From the NCBI RefSeq assembly GCF_014284125.1, contig NZ_JACOFX010000020.1, positions 24,487 through 88,486 of the forward strand: a stretch of 64,000 bases of DNA, read 5' to 3'. Positions 1 through 8,710 of this stretch are shown piece after piece. Position 1 is the stretch's first letter; each line of letters begins with the position of its first letter. This stretch comes from Undibacterium umbellatum. Its GTDB lineage: Bacteria > Pseudomonadota > Gammaproteobacteria > Burkholderiales > Burkholderiaceae_D. A model generated the notes under the pieces. The model did not search any database. It was given only the letters and a program-made list of their open reading frames with translations, and had not been told where the DNA came from. The position numbers and the translations under genes are program-made.

Positions 1-195
1 GAAAGGCCAGGCTTGTTCAATTTGTGCTTCCACGTTAAGACTGGTAGCGATGAAATTGCGTATGATCAGAGCCTTGCTATTACCTGGTGTCGCAGGGATC
101 AGGCTTTCTATGTCGAGTATCAGTTTCTTGATTTGCTCTTTGTGTTCAGCCAGAAAGCTGATGACTTGCAATATGGTTGCGGCGATTTGCAGCAT
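1..195 (-). CDS. Partial small phage protein, 3' end beyond the window
   Basis: The reading frame starts at ATG 195 behind a clear AAGGA ribosome site and runs open through the left edge, giving 65 residues. The protein begins MLQIAATILQVISFLAEHKE and looks like an amphipathic helix with many Lys/Glu. It follows the holin-like gene at 270-692 on the same strand, so it probably belongs to the prophage lysis region. I do not recognise a family. The 74 bases between it and the upstream gene show nothing else. Confidence 0.5.
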   Translation of the reverse strand, partial: MLQIAATILQVISFLAEHKEQIKKLILDIESLIPATPGNSKALIIRNFIATSLNVEAQIEQAWPF

Positions 196-269
196 GGTTT
201 GTCCTTTAAAATTGACATGTATATTTCAAAGTGATGCCGTCGATTGAGTTGAGGTAGTCGCGCGCCGAA

Positions 270-692
270 TCAACCACGGAATGTGGTGTTGAGCCCGGCA
301 AGCGGATTGTCGCTGTCGACAACTGTGGTGTCAGGCTGATGTTGCAGCGCGGCTGTTGCCATAGGTGTTGATATTGCTGGCACGCTGCCGATGAAACTAT
401 GATCTTCGATTGGAGCGGGTTGCCCTGCTTTTGCTGGCAATAGACCGACTCTTTTAGAGGTAATGACAGGGAGCACGACACCGACAAGACTGACGACGCC
501 AATAGCAACACCATTGAGCTGTTCTGAGGTGATGGCCAAATGGATACCAAATGCGTCACCAAATTGCGCCAGCGCACCCAATGCTGCGGCCAGAGCGGCG
601 ACTGAGATGCCGCCGTTTTTCCAGAGTTCAACATTGCTGATCTCGCTGCCTTTGCGAAAAAGATTAATGACTGCATTGATTTTTTCAAACAT
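270..692 (-). CDS. Putative phage holin-like membrane protein (140 aa)
   Basis: Start chosen at ATG 692, preceded by GGGAGA seven bases upstream; the open frame extends further upstream only as a shadow of the endolysin gene. Residues 29-50 and 60-78 are hydrophobic (two likely transmembrane helices), followed by a polar Pro/Ala-rich tail. It overlaps the endolysin stop by eight bases, so the two are probably translationally coupled. Position next to an endolysin and the two-helix layout suggest a holin or spanin-like lysis protein; that role is inference, and no diagnostic motif is visible. Confidence 0.55.
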   Translation of the reverse strand: MFEKINAVINLFRKGSEISNVELWKNGGISVAALAAALGALAQFGDAFGIHLAITSEQLNGVAIGVVSLVGVVLPVITSKRVGLLPAKAGQPAPIEDHSFIGSVPAISTPMATAALQHQPDTTVVDSDNPLAGLNTTFRG

Positions 693-1167
693 GATCTGTC
701 TCCCATAAAGCATTGTTTGCCAGGCGGTTGACCCAACCCGCACCAAAGGTAGGCCAGTTGGATAATTTGGTGTAGAACTTGATGCGGTGAGCAAGCATGC
801 GTTTGAGCAGTTTGTCGGCATTGAACTTGCCAACTGCTGCCAGGGTGATGGGGCCGATGATGCCGTCTTCAGCGACACCAACGGCACGTTGCAGCAATCT
901 TGCTGCCGTGCCAGCTCCGCAGTTGACCGCGCAATCGAAGAATTCAAAGGCAACGACCAACGGGAATTGGTCCAGCTGATTAGCATCCCAAAAATCACGC
1001 TTGTAAAGTGCTTTGGCTTGCTCTGCCGTGAGCGCTGCAATATCCAGCTTGGGGTAGCTACGCTGGCTGATACCGAACCGGGTAAGTTTGCCAGCATCCA
1101 GCGGATGGTTGCTGGTGCCACCTTCGTTTTTTAATATGGGAGCAATGCAAGTATTAAAGTTGTTCAT
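685..1167 (-). CDS. GH108-family phage endolysin (N-acetylmuramidase)
   Basis: The 160-residue protein has the layout of glycoside hydrolase family 108 lysozymes. An N-terminal helix carries the catalytic glutamate in ILKNEGG (Glu15). It is followed by a typical module with YKRDFWD, an FEFFDCAVNCG segment and the C-terminal peptidoglycan-binding-3-like part with VAEDGIIGP. Members cleave the glycan strand of peptidoglycan to release virions; export from the cytoplasm needs a holin, as no signal peptide is present. Its start overlaps the end of the small membrane gene 1154-1435, and its end overlaps 270-692, forming a lysis cassette. Confidence 0.88.
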   Translation of the reverse strand: MNNFNTCIAPILKNEGGTSNHPLDAGKLTRFGISQRSYPKLDIAALTAEQAKALYKRDFWDANQLDQFPLVVAFEFFDCAVNCGAGTAARLLQRAVGVAEDGIIGPITLAAVGKFNADKLLKRMLAHRIKFYTKLSNWPTFGAGWVNRLANNALWETDHV

Positions 1168-1435
1168 GTTGATGTTCTTTCCATCGTTGTTCTGCTTCTA
1201 GTCTTTCAATTTCTGTTGTTTGCAGGCTGACCCAGCGCTGGCGTAGCAGAATGAGCGAAATCGCTATGCCGATGAACATGGAAGCAATCGACAAGTAACC
1301 TTGTAGTTCGGCAATTGAACTTAAGGGTGCAATTGCTGTGGTAATTGCGGGTACGGCCAGCGCGGCTTTTGGGTTGTTGACGACAGCTTCCAGCACCTGG
1401 CTGGCGGCAGTTTGAGCATGATCTGGTAGTTTCAT
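1154..1435 (-). CDS. Putative holin (93 aa, membrane)
   Basis: Starts at ATG 1435 behind AGGACTTACTTC. The protein has a moderately hydrophobic segment at residues 25-42 and a strong one near 47-65 (YLSIASMFIGIAISLILL), then a charged, Gln/Glu-rich C-terminal tail. This small size, one or two helices and charged tail are typical of phage holins, which time cell lysis by perforating the inner membrane. It lies directly upstream of, and overlaps, the endolysin gene. The family cannot be named from sequence alone. Confidence 0.6.
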   Translation of the reverse strand: MKLPDHAQTAASQVLEAVVNNPKAALAVPAITTAIAPLSSIAELQGYLSIASMFIGIAISLILLRQRWVSLQTTEIERLEAEQRWKEHQHEQL

Positions 1436-1492
1436 GAAGTAAGTCCTATCGATAAATTGCCAGGGAAATCTGGCTGTGATTTTTTCTTTCCT

Positions 1493-1582
1493 TTAAGCTG
1501 GACGGACTGCAATGCGGCGATCTTGAGATGCCTCGAGGATGAGCCTGCAAATAAAATACAAAGATAGAAACTTGGCTTTCAT
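1493..1582 (-). CDS. Possible 29-aa peptide
   Basis: A short frame beginning MKAKFLSLYFICRLI starts at ATG 1582 behind GAGAGG and ends at TAA 1493. It sits between the virion-gene terminator at 1648-1673 and the holin gene. The N-terminal half is hydrophobic, as in small lysis peptides, but there is no homology evidence and it may be chance. Confidence 0.2.
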   Translation of the reverse strand: MKAKFLSLYFICRLILEASQDRRIAVRPA

Positions 1583-1647
1583 CTTGCATTCCTCTCTTCA
1601 TCGTCATGTGATGTTCATGGACAGGCTTGTGCTTGTGTAAGATGTTC

Positions 1648-1673
1648 AAAAACAAAAACCCGCCAAAGCGGGT
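1648..1673 (-). terminator. Intrinsic terminator after the virion genes
   Basis: On the minus strand ACCCGC pairs with GCGGGT around a four-base loop, followed by TTTTTGTTTTT. It ends transcription coming from the virion genes on the right, before the lysis genes. Confidence 0.8.
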
Positions 1674-1801
1674 CATTTCTTACTCAACTTAGATGGTCTG
1701 GTGCTTACATCGCAAGAAAAATTGGCTGCAAAGCACTGAGCTCATTCGTTGCAGTTTTCCGTTCGATGCAATGCCAAGCTTGATAGTAAGCAATATCGAT
1801 A

Positions 1802-2257
1802 TCAGCGACGGCAGAAAGTTGGATAAGGATCGTCAATATTGCTTGCCTCGAAATTGTCACCAGAAAAGCGCTGTACATCAGGGAAGTATGCCCTGCCGCC
1901 AAGAAAAGGTTTTGTGGGATCGCCCTGTAGAGCTCGCCGCCATGGATCGAATTTGCTTCCCGAAGTAAGCTCTGCTGTTGCCTGATTGGTCAGTTGTCGT
2001 AACGAATCACGTCTGGCTGACAAGGGCATTGAAGCATTTTCTAAAGCCAGTCTGCTCCTTAATACTTGCTGTTGTTGCCGATCTTTTGTAGTTTGCAAAG
2101 TTTGCTGGTAACTTTGCATCGCTCCACCTAAAGCCTGCCCGAGCGAAACTGGTGTACGAGAAGGCCCGCCAGCTTGCAAGAGCGCCATAGCGGCAGCCAT
2201 TTGCGCCTGCGATTGCGGGTCATCGCCCCCGCCTGAAAAAAAATCTAGTAGTCCCAT
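1802..2257 (-). CDS. Phage virion-associated hypothetical protein (151 aa)
   Basis: Begins MGLLDFFSGGGDDPQ and is rich in Ala, Gln and Ser with a likely helical middle (residues 20-95). No recognisable domain. It is the last gene before the terminator at 1648-1673 and follows the ejection-type protein with eight bases between, so it is probably a minor virion or tail-tip component. The 128 bases from here to the terminator hold no convincing gene. Confidence 0.6.
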   Translation of the reverse strand: MGLLDFFSGGGDDPQSQAQMAAAMALLQAGGPSRTPVSLGQALGGAMQSYQQTLQTTKDRQQQQVLRSRLALENASMPLSARRDSLRQLTNQATAELTSGSKFDPWRRALQGDPTKPFLGGRAYFPDVQRFSGDNFEASNIDDPYPTFCRR

Positions 2258-2265
2258 CTTTGCCT

Positions 2266-3801
2266 CTATTTGCTATGTTCATAAGGTGTAAACACTGGCT
2301 GACTTCCATCTGCGACTACTTGATTTCCGCCAGAATTGGTTCCACTGAATATTCCGCCAAACTGCTTGAACAATTGTGCACCAGCCATCGCGCCTCCAAG
2401 GATATTCGCGCCGGTGTTTTGGTAAACCGGTGTTGTTCCAGTGCTAGTTTGCGTGCTGCCAAGGTTCGCATAGGGAGAAATCAAGTTGTTGATTTTCCCG
2501 GCCTGGTTCAACGCATAATCATTTTGATTGTTTGCATAGCCGTATTGTTGATTCGCCAGATTTGAAAGCAATCCGGCACCAGTTGCCTTGTTCTGGCTGT
2601 TGAGCTGATCCATATTGAATAAAGCGCCAGCATTGTACTGATTGGCCCCTTGCTTGTTGTTCAGGTTAGCCATGTTCATCTGCTGATTGCCGCCGTACTG
2701 CATAGCATTGGCGGCATTTAGTGCTGCGGCATTGAACTGATTGTTCTGCAGTAATTGGCTTAAGTAGTTATTGCCGACACCGGCGTTAAACTGGTTGTTC
2801 TGATTCAACATTTGGGCATTGGAAAGGTTGGTTTGATTCTGGAAACCTGCGTTCTGACCAGCTACGTTGAATTGCTGACCTGACAGACCTGCCAATGCAG
2901 AAAGCTGATTCTGCCTGTCTTGCCCATACGCCTGCGCCTGGGCAGCCACCGCTGCATCCGTTTGATTTTGGGCTACTTGCGATAATGCCCGGGTCATGTT
3001 TCTTGCAAGGGAGTCCGCTGCTTTTCCTTCAGCCAGACCTTGGCGAGAACCGCCATACTGACCATTGACAATCGCATCTCCTCGAATAGATGGCAGCAAG
3101 TCTTGCTTGAAGCTGGTCAGCATGTCGTCTTTGAGATTTTGGAAATTAGCGTTACTTTGGTTCAAACCTTTTTGTATGGAACCAGCAAGAAATGGATTGT
3201 TTCCCAACTGTCCGTAAATCACATCGCTATATGCGTGATTCAGATCAAGACCATTTTGCCCTGGCGCATTGATCAGGCTGACATTTGCCGTATTCGCATT
3301 TGCAGTGTGCGGTCCTTGATTACTAAAAGGGAAAGCCGATTGAGCGACGTCGAATGGCGATGTGTAGCCACCCTGCGCAGCCTGCATCTGATGTGCTTTT
3401 CCGCCACTATCAGACAATGCCCATGAAACATGCCGCAATTGCCCCATATCGAAGGGCAAGTCGTTGTTCAGATAAGCATTATTGTAGTTTCCGAACGACT
3501 GCAGACCTTGATTTTGTGGTTTGTCAAGCAATCCTTGAAAACGAGATAGCAAACCCTGCGATGCCGGATTGTAATCTGACTCCGCATAGACAGGCCGACC
3601 ATTGGCATCTGTTCCGGTTGGTTTCGCGCCATCCTTGAGTGTCTTCCCGCTACCGTACAAAATTGCGGCCATGCGAGGATCTATTTCATTTTTTACGGTC
3701 TGAGTTGTAGGTGCAGATTGTGATGGACTGCTGCCGCGACTACCAAACAACCCTCCAATTATTGGCCCAGCTATCATGCCTAATGCTTTTTCGATGCCCA
3801 T
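2266..3801 (-). CDS. Asn/Gln-rich phage internal (ejection-type) protein, 511 aa
   Basis: Starts at ATG 3801 with AGGAG nine bases upstream. Residues 1-25 form a Gly/Ile-rich hydrophobic start (ALGMIAGPIIGGLFG), like other virion proteins that enter the host envelope during DNA ejection. The body, especially residues 270-440, is strikingly rich in Asn, Gln and Ala with degenerate repeats of the type NQNNQFNAG. It sits just downstream of the gp13-like gene, as internal virion proteins do in podoviruses. A DNA-ejection role is inferred from position and composition. Confidence 0.65.
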   Translation of the reverse strand: MGIEKALGMIAGPIIGGLFGSRGSSPSQSAPTTQTVKNEIDPRMAAILYGSGKTLKDGAKPTGTDANGRPVYAESDYNPASQGLLSRFQGLLDKPQNQGLQSFGNYNNAYLNNDLPFDMGQLRHVSWALSDSGGKAHQMQAAQGGYTSPFDVAQSAFPFSNQGPHTANANTANVSLINAPGQNGLDLNHAYSDVIYGQLGNNPFLAGSIQKGLNQSNANFQNLKDDMLTSFKQDLLPSIRGDAIVNGQYGGSRQGLAEGKAADSLARNMTRALSQVAQNQTDAAVAAQAQAYGQDRQNQLSALAGLSGQQFNVAGQNAGFQNQTNLSNAQMLNQNNQFNAGVGNNYLSQLLQNNQFNAAALNAANAMQYGGNQQMNMANLNNKQGANQYNAGALFNMDQLNSQNKATGAGLLSNLANQQYGYANNQNDYALNQAGKINNLISPYANLGSTQTSTGTTPVYQNTGANILGGAMAGAQLFKQFGGIFSGTNSGGNQVVADGSQPVFTPYEHSK

Positions 3802-4148
3802 GTCCTTGTACTCCTGTAAATTTCACCGTCTTGTTTGAATCCGAGTGAAAGTAATATTTTTTTACCATCTTCTGTTGATGCTCTTGAAATCGCTTCACCG
3901 TATTCATTAATGATTCCGGTAATTGTCCTCAAAGCGACACGCCCAAACCATTTCCCCTTGAGAGTTGGGTCAACACAACAATGGACTTCGTTACCCAAAA
4001 CCAGCATGGCACCTGCCAATGTACCCTGGTAATGAATCGGTACTGCTTCAAATTCTTTTGTCAACACTTTGAATTCATTCAAGGTCATACCGCCTAGTCG
4101 AGACTCAACCGCCGCGAAAGATTTTTCTATTGCTTCACTCCTCAACAT
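3780..4148 (-). CDS. GNAT-fold phage protein resembling T7 gp13 family
   Basis: The 122-residue protein carries the core of an acetyltransferase-like fold: AGAMLVLGNEVHCCVDP, then GKWFGRVALRTI and a C-terminal GFKQDGEIY motif as in N-acetyltransferase C-termini. T7-type gp13 virion assembly proteins have this degenerate GNAT fold and help place internal virion proteins. Start taken at ATG 4148; an in-frame TTG lies six bases upstream. It overlaps both neighbours slightly. Whether it binds acetyl-CoA cannot be judged. Confidence 0.6.
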   Translation of the reverse strand: MLRSEAIEKSFAAVESRLGGMTLNEFKVLTKEFEAVPIHYQGTLAGAMLVLGNEVHCCVDPTLKGKWFGRVALRTITGIINEYGEAISRASTEDGKKILLSLGFKQDGEIYRSTRTWASKKH

Positions 4149-4449
4149 TTTCAACGCAGCCCGCGCTTGCTATTCCCCCTTGATCGGGGCTGGCATTCCT
4201 CATGACTTCTTGAGCAATCGTCACCAGTGTTTTCGGATCATTGGCGTAATGAGACAATACTTGCATCCACTTGTCGGCATCGGGCAACTTTGCTGCGTGC
4301 AATTGCGATACTATTTTTTGCACAGTCTGAGGCGTCGGACTTTGCATCAGCATGGAAGCCAGTTTTATAGGGTCCTTGCTTTCTTTTTTCATGTTGAGCA
4401 GGCCGCGGCCAGGCATGGCTTGAGTGTCGGAACTAAATAATGTGTCCAT
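4135..4449 (-). CDS. Phage hypothetical protein (104 aa)
   Basis: Start set at ATG 4449, which follows the TAA of the upstream gene by two bases and has TAGGAT eight bases before it; the longer open frame is a shadow. The protein is a small helical one (MDTLFSSDTQAMPGRG start) with no recognised domain. Its end overlaps the GNAT-like gene by 14 bases. Likely a minor virion or assembly protein by position. Confidence 0.55.
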   Translation of the reverse strand: MDTLFSSDTQAMPGRGLLNMKKESKDPIKLASMLMQSPTPQTVQKIVSQLHAAKLPDADKWMQVLSHYANDPKTLVTIAQEVMRNASPDQGGIASAGCVENVEE

Positions 4450-4451
4450 AA

Positions 4452-4730
4452 TTATCCTAAAAGTATCCAGGCCGATGCTGCGCCTTTGTAGTAATAGATT
4501 CCGCCACCAGAGCCGGGATTCCATAGCGTTCCGTCGGCATAGCTGATATCTCCGTCCCTGGGTTTGATTGGGGCAACGGTAGTTTTTTCTAAATGACCTA
4601 ATCCATTCAGACTGATGGCTACCGCTATTTTTTGCAGTTCAGACATAAAAAAACGCTGCATTTCTGCAGCGTCTGTAGGTACTTGCCCAGGGGCGTAATT
4701 AACAGTGCCAAGATTGGATGCTCTCACCAT
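4452..4730 (-). CDS. Phage hypothetical protein (92 aa)
   Basis: Starts at ATG 4730 inside the last codons of the beta-rich protein gene (7-base overlap). The C-terminal part (GDISYADGTLWNPGSGGGIYYYKG) resembles the small beta-modules seen in tail and fibre-associated phage proteins. No family assigned. Confidence 0.55.
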   Translation of the reverse strand: MVRASNLGTVNYAPGQVPTDAAEMQRFFMSELQKIAVAISLNGLGHLEKTTVAPIKPRDGDISYADGTLWNPGSGGGIYYYKGAASAWILLG

Positions 4731-6274
4731 GCCCCCATTGTTTCTACGTCAAAATCGAAAGAATCAAGCCGCCATTGAAATGCGGTCCCCGTTGCGAATT
4801 TGATGGCTATGTAACGACCTGAAACGAACAGGTCCGATGCGACACTTGAACCTATGGTATAGGTCACATCCGTATAAGTTGGGTCTGCATAAGGTGTCGC
4901 CGCTGTTCCTACACTAATGATTACAGTTTCCCCAACGTTCCCGGATATTCTTGCTCTGATACCCCTGACGCATTTGATGCTTTCAGCTGTATCAAACGAA
5001 AGCCCCCGACGTTCCAGATAAGCTGGGGGTATGCTACCGTTGAAGCTTGCTGAGGCATCGAGCATGTACAGTTTTCTGTCATTGGATGCCATCAAGACAC
5101 GGGCAGAATCCGGTGTATAGTCTGGTCCATTCCAGAATGTCAAATCTGAATCCCACGAATCGGAGTCTTGCCCCCAGGCTCCGCCCAAGTCTGTGGACAC
5201 AGAACCGTAACTTGCATGATTGACATTTGGCAAATCACGAAATGACACCGTTTTGTCTACGAAGTTGTACACCATGGCCTGGTCGCAAGCGCTTGCCCCG
5301 ATTGATGGATAAGCGAGGTAAATCTCGTTCAGGAAAGGATTTTTGAAGCAAAATACCAATCCCCGGTTTGTTACATCAATGTTTTGAAAAAATGACCTGC
5401 GTGTCTGTTTGTCTAATACAGATGTGACCGACTGTCCATCATGAACGATGACATCTGAGCCAGTAACGACAAAGTGCCAGCCATCAAACTCTACCGCACA
5501 ATTGCGATTCAGCATGCCAGACATTCCCATTATTTTAGAGAATCTGAATACTGATTGCCCGCCAACATAATCCATTCTATGGGTAGAGTTTTCTGTATAA
5601 ATGATGAATGAATCCCGCAACGACAAGCCATCCACGATAGGACTGATGGCTTCAGCAAGATCAGTTTCACCAGCATCCTTGGTGGTATCTGCCGAGTCCC
5701 ACGTTGATGGAAATGCCCCTGGATCAGCAGGATGCGACCATTTCACCAGAAAAGGTTTATTGATGCCAGCAGCGGTGACATTCAGGGCAACCAGAAAATT
5801 TTTGTAAGCCCGTAAGGACTTACAGTAAGTATTGGTAGGCCAGTTGACCAGATCAACGAATTTGTTTGAGCCATTCAAGTCCCAGGTCATTGGTATTTTA
5901 GACGTGTCACCTACATTCACTATTGGCAATCCAGATAAGAGGGCATGCGTCCATTGATTGACGACACCATTACGCGGTGTCAGATGCGTTATGTCAGTAT
6001 GTGTTACAGAACCACCCGAATAAGTCACAGCATGTGCTTTTCCCGCAGACAAATATACCCAATACCGATTCCCGGATATAGTTACAGCAAATACATACTG
6101 GGGTATCACTGCAGGTGAACTATAAACCTCCCCATGACCATAAAATTGATATGCATAGCCGTCAATGAAACGGATGTTCCGGGCATCTGTCCAGGCATTG
6201 ATGGGCAACTCATGCTGTGACAAGTCTTTGTTGACACCATATTGACCAACTTGCTGCACTTTAACGAGAGCCAT
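4724..6274 (-). CDS. Large beta-rich phage structural protein (516 aa)
   Basis: The protein alternates short beta strands with Gly, Asn and Trp over its whole length, with recurring segments such as GDTSKIPMTWDLNGSN, DSFIIYTENSTHRMDY and DVIVHDGQS, which looks like a beta-propeller. Comparable proteins occur in podovirus tail modules as tail-tube or packaged-DNA stabilisation parts. Start given as ATG 6274; a GTG at 6280 has a better spaced GGA and would add two residues. It overlaps the end of the DUF4214-like gene, so translation is probably coupled. Exact virion position is unknown. Confidence 0.6.
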   Translation of the reverse strand: MALVKVQQVGQYGVNKDLSQHELPINAWTDARNIRFIDGYAYQFYGHGEVYSSPAVIPQYVFAVTISGNRYWVYLSAGKAHAVTYSGGSVTHTDITHLTPRNGVVNQWTHALLSGLPIVNVGDTSKIPMTWDLNGSNKFVDLVNWPTNTYCKSLRAYKNFLVALNVTAAGINKPFLVKWSHPADPGAFPSTWDSADTTKDAGETDLAEAISPIVDGLSLRDSFIIYTENSTHRMDYVGGQSVFRFSKIMGMSGMLNRNCAVEFDGWHFVVTGSDVIVHDGQSVTSVLDKQTRRSFFQNIDVTNRGLVFCFKNPFLNEIYLAYPSIGASACDQAMVYNFVDKTVSFRDLPNVNHASYGSVSTDLGGAWGQDSDSWDSDLTFWNGPDYTPDSARVLMASNDRKLYMLDASASFNGSIPPAYLERRGLSFDTAESIKCVRGIRARISGNVGETVIISVGTAATPYADPTYTDVTYTIGSSVASDLFVSGRYIAIKFATGTAFQWRLDSFDFDVETMGAW

Positions 6275-7685
6275 ATGCACTTAGCAATCCGTAGCGATTT
6301 TGACTGACCAGTTGTTGCCCCTGATCTAAGAGACCTTTTGGCTGCTGGAAACTGTTTTGAAATCCCTGGTTTTGCTGACCATACGGGTTCTGCTGATTTT
6401 GTTGACTATGTAAACCATACGGGTTTTGCTGGTACTGCTGAAATGGATTTTGTAAATGACTGTTCTGTACGCCATAGCTATAGGGATTCGGGTGTCCTTC
6501 TTGTGACTGCTGATTTGCCTGCTGCTGCCCCCAAGCCCCTTGGTTGTGCCAATAGTCCTGCGCTCCGGGCTGATTCGGACTAGACCAGTCCGTATTCACT
6601 GCCTTGTTATAGGCGTCTGTCCGCTGGAACGGCTGCACATAGGGGTTTTGTGCTTGCTGTTGTTGCGCCTGTGCTGTCTGTTGTTGATTTGCAGGAGTCT
6701 CCATCCCGGCCATGCCATATGCCTGACGCAGATTGAATAACTGCTGCTGCGCATTATTGTATGCGCCATTGTTGTATGCTTTTGCATACGTCTGATGCTC
6801 TTCGTCAATTCCACCCAATTGCTGCAATTGCTGAGGAGCCAGTTGAAACATTTGTTGCCGCAGGAATTCCTGTTGAGCAGGATTCATGGATTGCGCCTCA
6901 GCAATCCGGCGCTGCATATCGATCAGTGGATCGCTGGCGTACATACCAGATGACGGAACACTATCAAATGGCTTGACCGCCAGCTGTTTTTGGCGATTGG
7001 CAGCAGCGGTTGCCAATTCGGATTGCATGCGCATAGCGGCAAGTTTTTGTTCGTAATCCGGGCGACCACTTGCGCCAGGCATACCCAGATCACCAGCCTG
7101 ATAAGGACCACCAACATTTCCCAAAGCTGCCATCCTCGCGTTCTGGGCAGCCAGGTATTCCGCTGTAGGCATCCCATTTGCTGTCCCAGATTTTGAACCG
7201 GCATTGCTCGCTTCTATCGATGTGGCGTCATTAGCTTGCGTACTCGCAGCACTTTGAATATTGCCAGATCCTATACCCTTGCCGCTTACCATGTTTTGCG
7301 CTGCAGCAACCTGGAAAGCTTCACGAGCTGAAACTATGCCCTTAGTTTTGATCTCCTTGTTCCAATAGTCGATGCCTGCCTGATCACCCACTTTGCCAAA
7401 AGGCGTGTAAAAATCAGCTGCCGAAATTCCGTTGGTGTGAACAGAGCCGGATTCCTGAACAGTACCAACACCTCGACCTGAGATTAAATTGTCGCTGGCC
7501 GCCTGGTAGAAAGCTCGCTGAGCTAACTCCTGACCTTTGTTGGCAATTTCCCGGTTCCAGTAATCAATACCGGCTTGATCTCCGGTTCTACCAAATTGTT
7601 TATACCATTCGGCGGCATTACCGTTACGCAGTTGCGAGCGTTGGTCAGTCGGATCTCCAGCAACACCATTAGCACTAACTGCCAT
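6261..7685 (-). CDS. Phage protein with two DUF4214-like repeats and a Gln-rich tail (474 aa)
   Basis: Starts at ATG 7685 behind GAGGAG. Two 44-residue repeats near residues 27-70 and 91-134 share GDQAGIDYWN.EI..KG, matching the sense of DUF4214 modules found in secreted and S-layer-like proteins. From about residue 260 the chain becomes extremely Gln/Asn/Tyr-rich with runs of QQ and NPYG. It lies between the tail-fibre genes and the beta-rich tail protein, so it is probably a virion component, perhaps contacting carbohydrate or the cell surface. That role is speculation. Confidence 0.6.
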   Translation of the reverse strand: MAVSANGVAGDPTDQRSQLRNGNAAEWYKQFGRTGDQAGIDYWNREIANKGQELAQRAFYQAASDNLISGRGVGTVQESGSVHTNGISAADFYTPFGKVGDQAGIDYWNKEIKTKGIVSAREAFQVAAAQNMVSGKGIGSGNIQSAASTQANDATSIEASNAGSKSGTANGMPTAEYLAAQNARMAALGNVGGPYQAGDLGMPGASGRPDYEQKLAAMRMQSELATAAANRQKQLAVKPFDSVPSSGMYASDPLIDMQRRIAEAQSMNPAQQEFLRQQMFQLAPQQLQQLGGIDEEHQTYAKAYNNGAYNNAQQQLFNLRQAYGMAGMETPANQQQTAQAQQQQAQNPYVQPFQRTDAYNKAVNTDWSSPNQPGAQDYWHNQGAWGQQQANQQSQEGHPNPYSYGVQNSHLQNPFQQYQQNPYGLHSQQNQQNPYGQQNQGFQNSFQQPKGLLDQGQQLVSQNRYGLLSAYGSR

Positions 7686-7833
7686 GAATTTTCTCCTCTA
7701 TTAATGGTTTGGTGAATGCCTTGCCATCCCAATGGTCGCCAATGGAAACCGTATCATCACAAGGGATGTAAGTAGCCACCATGCCTAAAGCTATATTAAC
7801 TACGATGCCTTCTTGAATTTCTGCGCTTTTCAT
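7675..7833 (-). CDS. Small phage protein (52 aa), coupled to both neighbours
   Basis: The frame runs from ATG 7833, directly after the stop of the Gly-rich gene, to TAG 7675, overlapping the next gene by 11 bases. It begins MKSAEIQEGIVVNIALGMVA and contains GDHWDGKAF. The run of bases TGGTGGTAATC precedes the start. Small proteins with this kind of beta-hairpin sequence often sit after phage tail-fibre genes. It fills an otherwise empty 150-base gap and keeps the tight packing of the operon. Confidence 0.6.
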   Translation of the reverse strand: MKSAEIQEGIVVNIALGMVATYIPCDDTVSIGDHWDGKAFTKPLIEEKIHGS

Positions 7834-7835
7834 GA

Positions 7836-8708
7836 TTACCACCAGTAAATGATTACAAGGCCGTCACCTCCCTTGCCAGTGACTGCGCCAACAGTTCCGT
7901 CAACTCCACCGCCACCGCCACCCGGCAACCCGCCGTCTACACCATTTGCTCCCGGCGAATTTGCGCCTCTCCCTCCCCAACCACCGCCGCCCTGCAGTGC
8001 GCGCAAAATGCCATTTTTGGGTGAAGAAGACCAGGAACCGCCAGGTGCATATTGACCTGATGCGCCAGCATTTTGTTGATAGCCTCCCCCACCACCTGCA
8101 GAGAAAATGCTGCCGCCACCTTGATTCGAGGCACCTGCACCTCCGCCGCCCCATACAGCGTTTCCTGGAGACGTCAAACCATGAGACCAACCATGTGCTC
8201 CACCATAGTCAGAGGATGCGTTTGCATTGATGCTACCGGAGAGTCCATTTCCACTTATGGTGGGATTTCCCCCTATCCTGCCAGAGCCAGCGCTTGCTAT
8301 CCCGCCACCACCGGCACCATCACCGCTCCTCCCTGCCCCGCCATAGGCTTCCACAAAAATTCCTAATGCTGGACTACCAAACGACGATTTCCCGCCGGTA
8401 TTCCCCCCTACATGACTGCCTGGCGAAATTACCGCTGCTCCGCCTGCACCAACCACAACAGGACAATTTGTCCCTGGCTGGAGCGTCAACGCCGTGAAAA
8501 ACTGCCTATTCCTTGCTCCGCCCCCTCCCCCACTTGACGCAGAAGCAGAACCTGCGGTGTAGCCACCGCCACCACTACCGCCGCCACCAAACACGTCTAC
8601 AATAAAGTTCAGGGCCTGTGGCAAAATGAAACTGCCGGACCTTTCGAATATCTGGTAGTTTGGCGATCCCATTGGAGCGCCTGGAATTCCTGGAAAACCT
8701 GAAGACAT
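7836..8708 (-). CDS. Glycine-rich phage tail/fibre protein (290 aa)
   Basis: Start taken at ATG 8708, just after the upstream stop and about ten bases past GGGGG. The N-terminal 40 residues include ERSGSFILPQALNFIVDVFG. The rest is dominated by poly-Gly loops, for example GGGGSGGGGYTAG and GGGGWGGRGAN, ending in DGLVIIYWW. This composition and the closing aromatic strand match the glycine-rich trimeric tips of phage tail fibres (polyglycine II bundles) that bind host receptors. Receptor specificity cannot be predicted. Confidence 0.75.
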   Translation of the reverse strand: MSSGFPGIPGAPMGSPNYQIFERSGSFILPQALNFIVDVFGGGGSGGGGYTAGSASASSGGGGGARNRQFFTALTLQPGTNCPVVVGAGGAAVISPGSHVGGNTGGKSSFGSPALGIFVEAYGGAGRSGDGAGGGGIASAGSGRIGGNPTISGNGLSGSINANASSDYGGAHGWSHGLTSPGNAVWGGGGAGASNQGGGSIFSAGGGGGYQQNAGASGQYAPGGSWSSSPKNGILRALQGGGGWGGRGANSPGANGVDGGLPGGGGGGVDGTVGAVTGKGGDGLVIIYWW

Positions 8709-8710
8709 AG

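Noticed and set aside
1446..1676. 76-codon minus-strand frame across the terminator
   Set aside because: It starts within the terminator stem; if anything is made here the 29-codon frame at 1493-1582 with a ribosome site is more likely.
1705..1902. 65-codon minus-strand frame
   Set aside because: It overlaps the end of the 151-residue virion gene in another frame and lacks a ribosome site.
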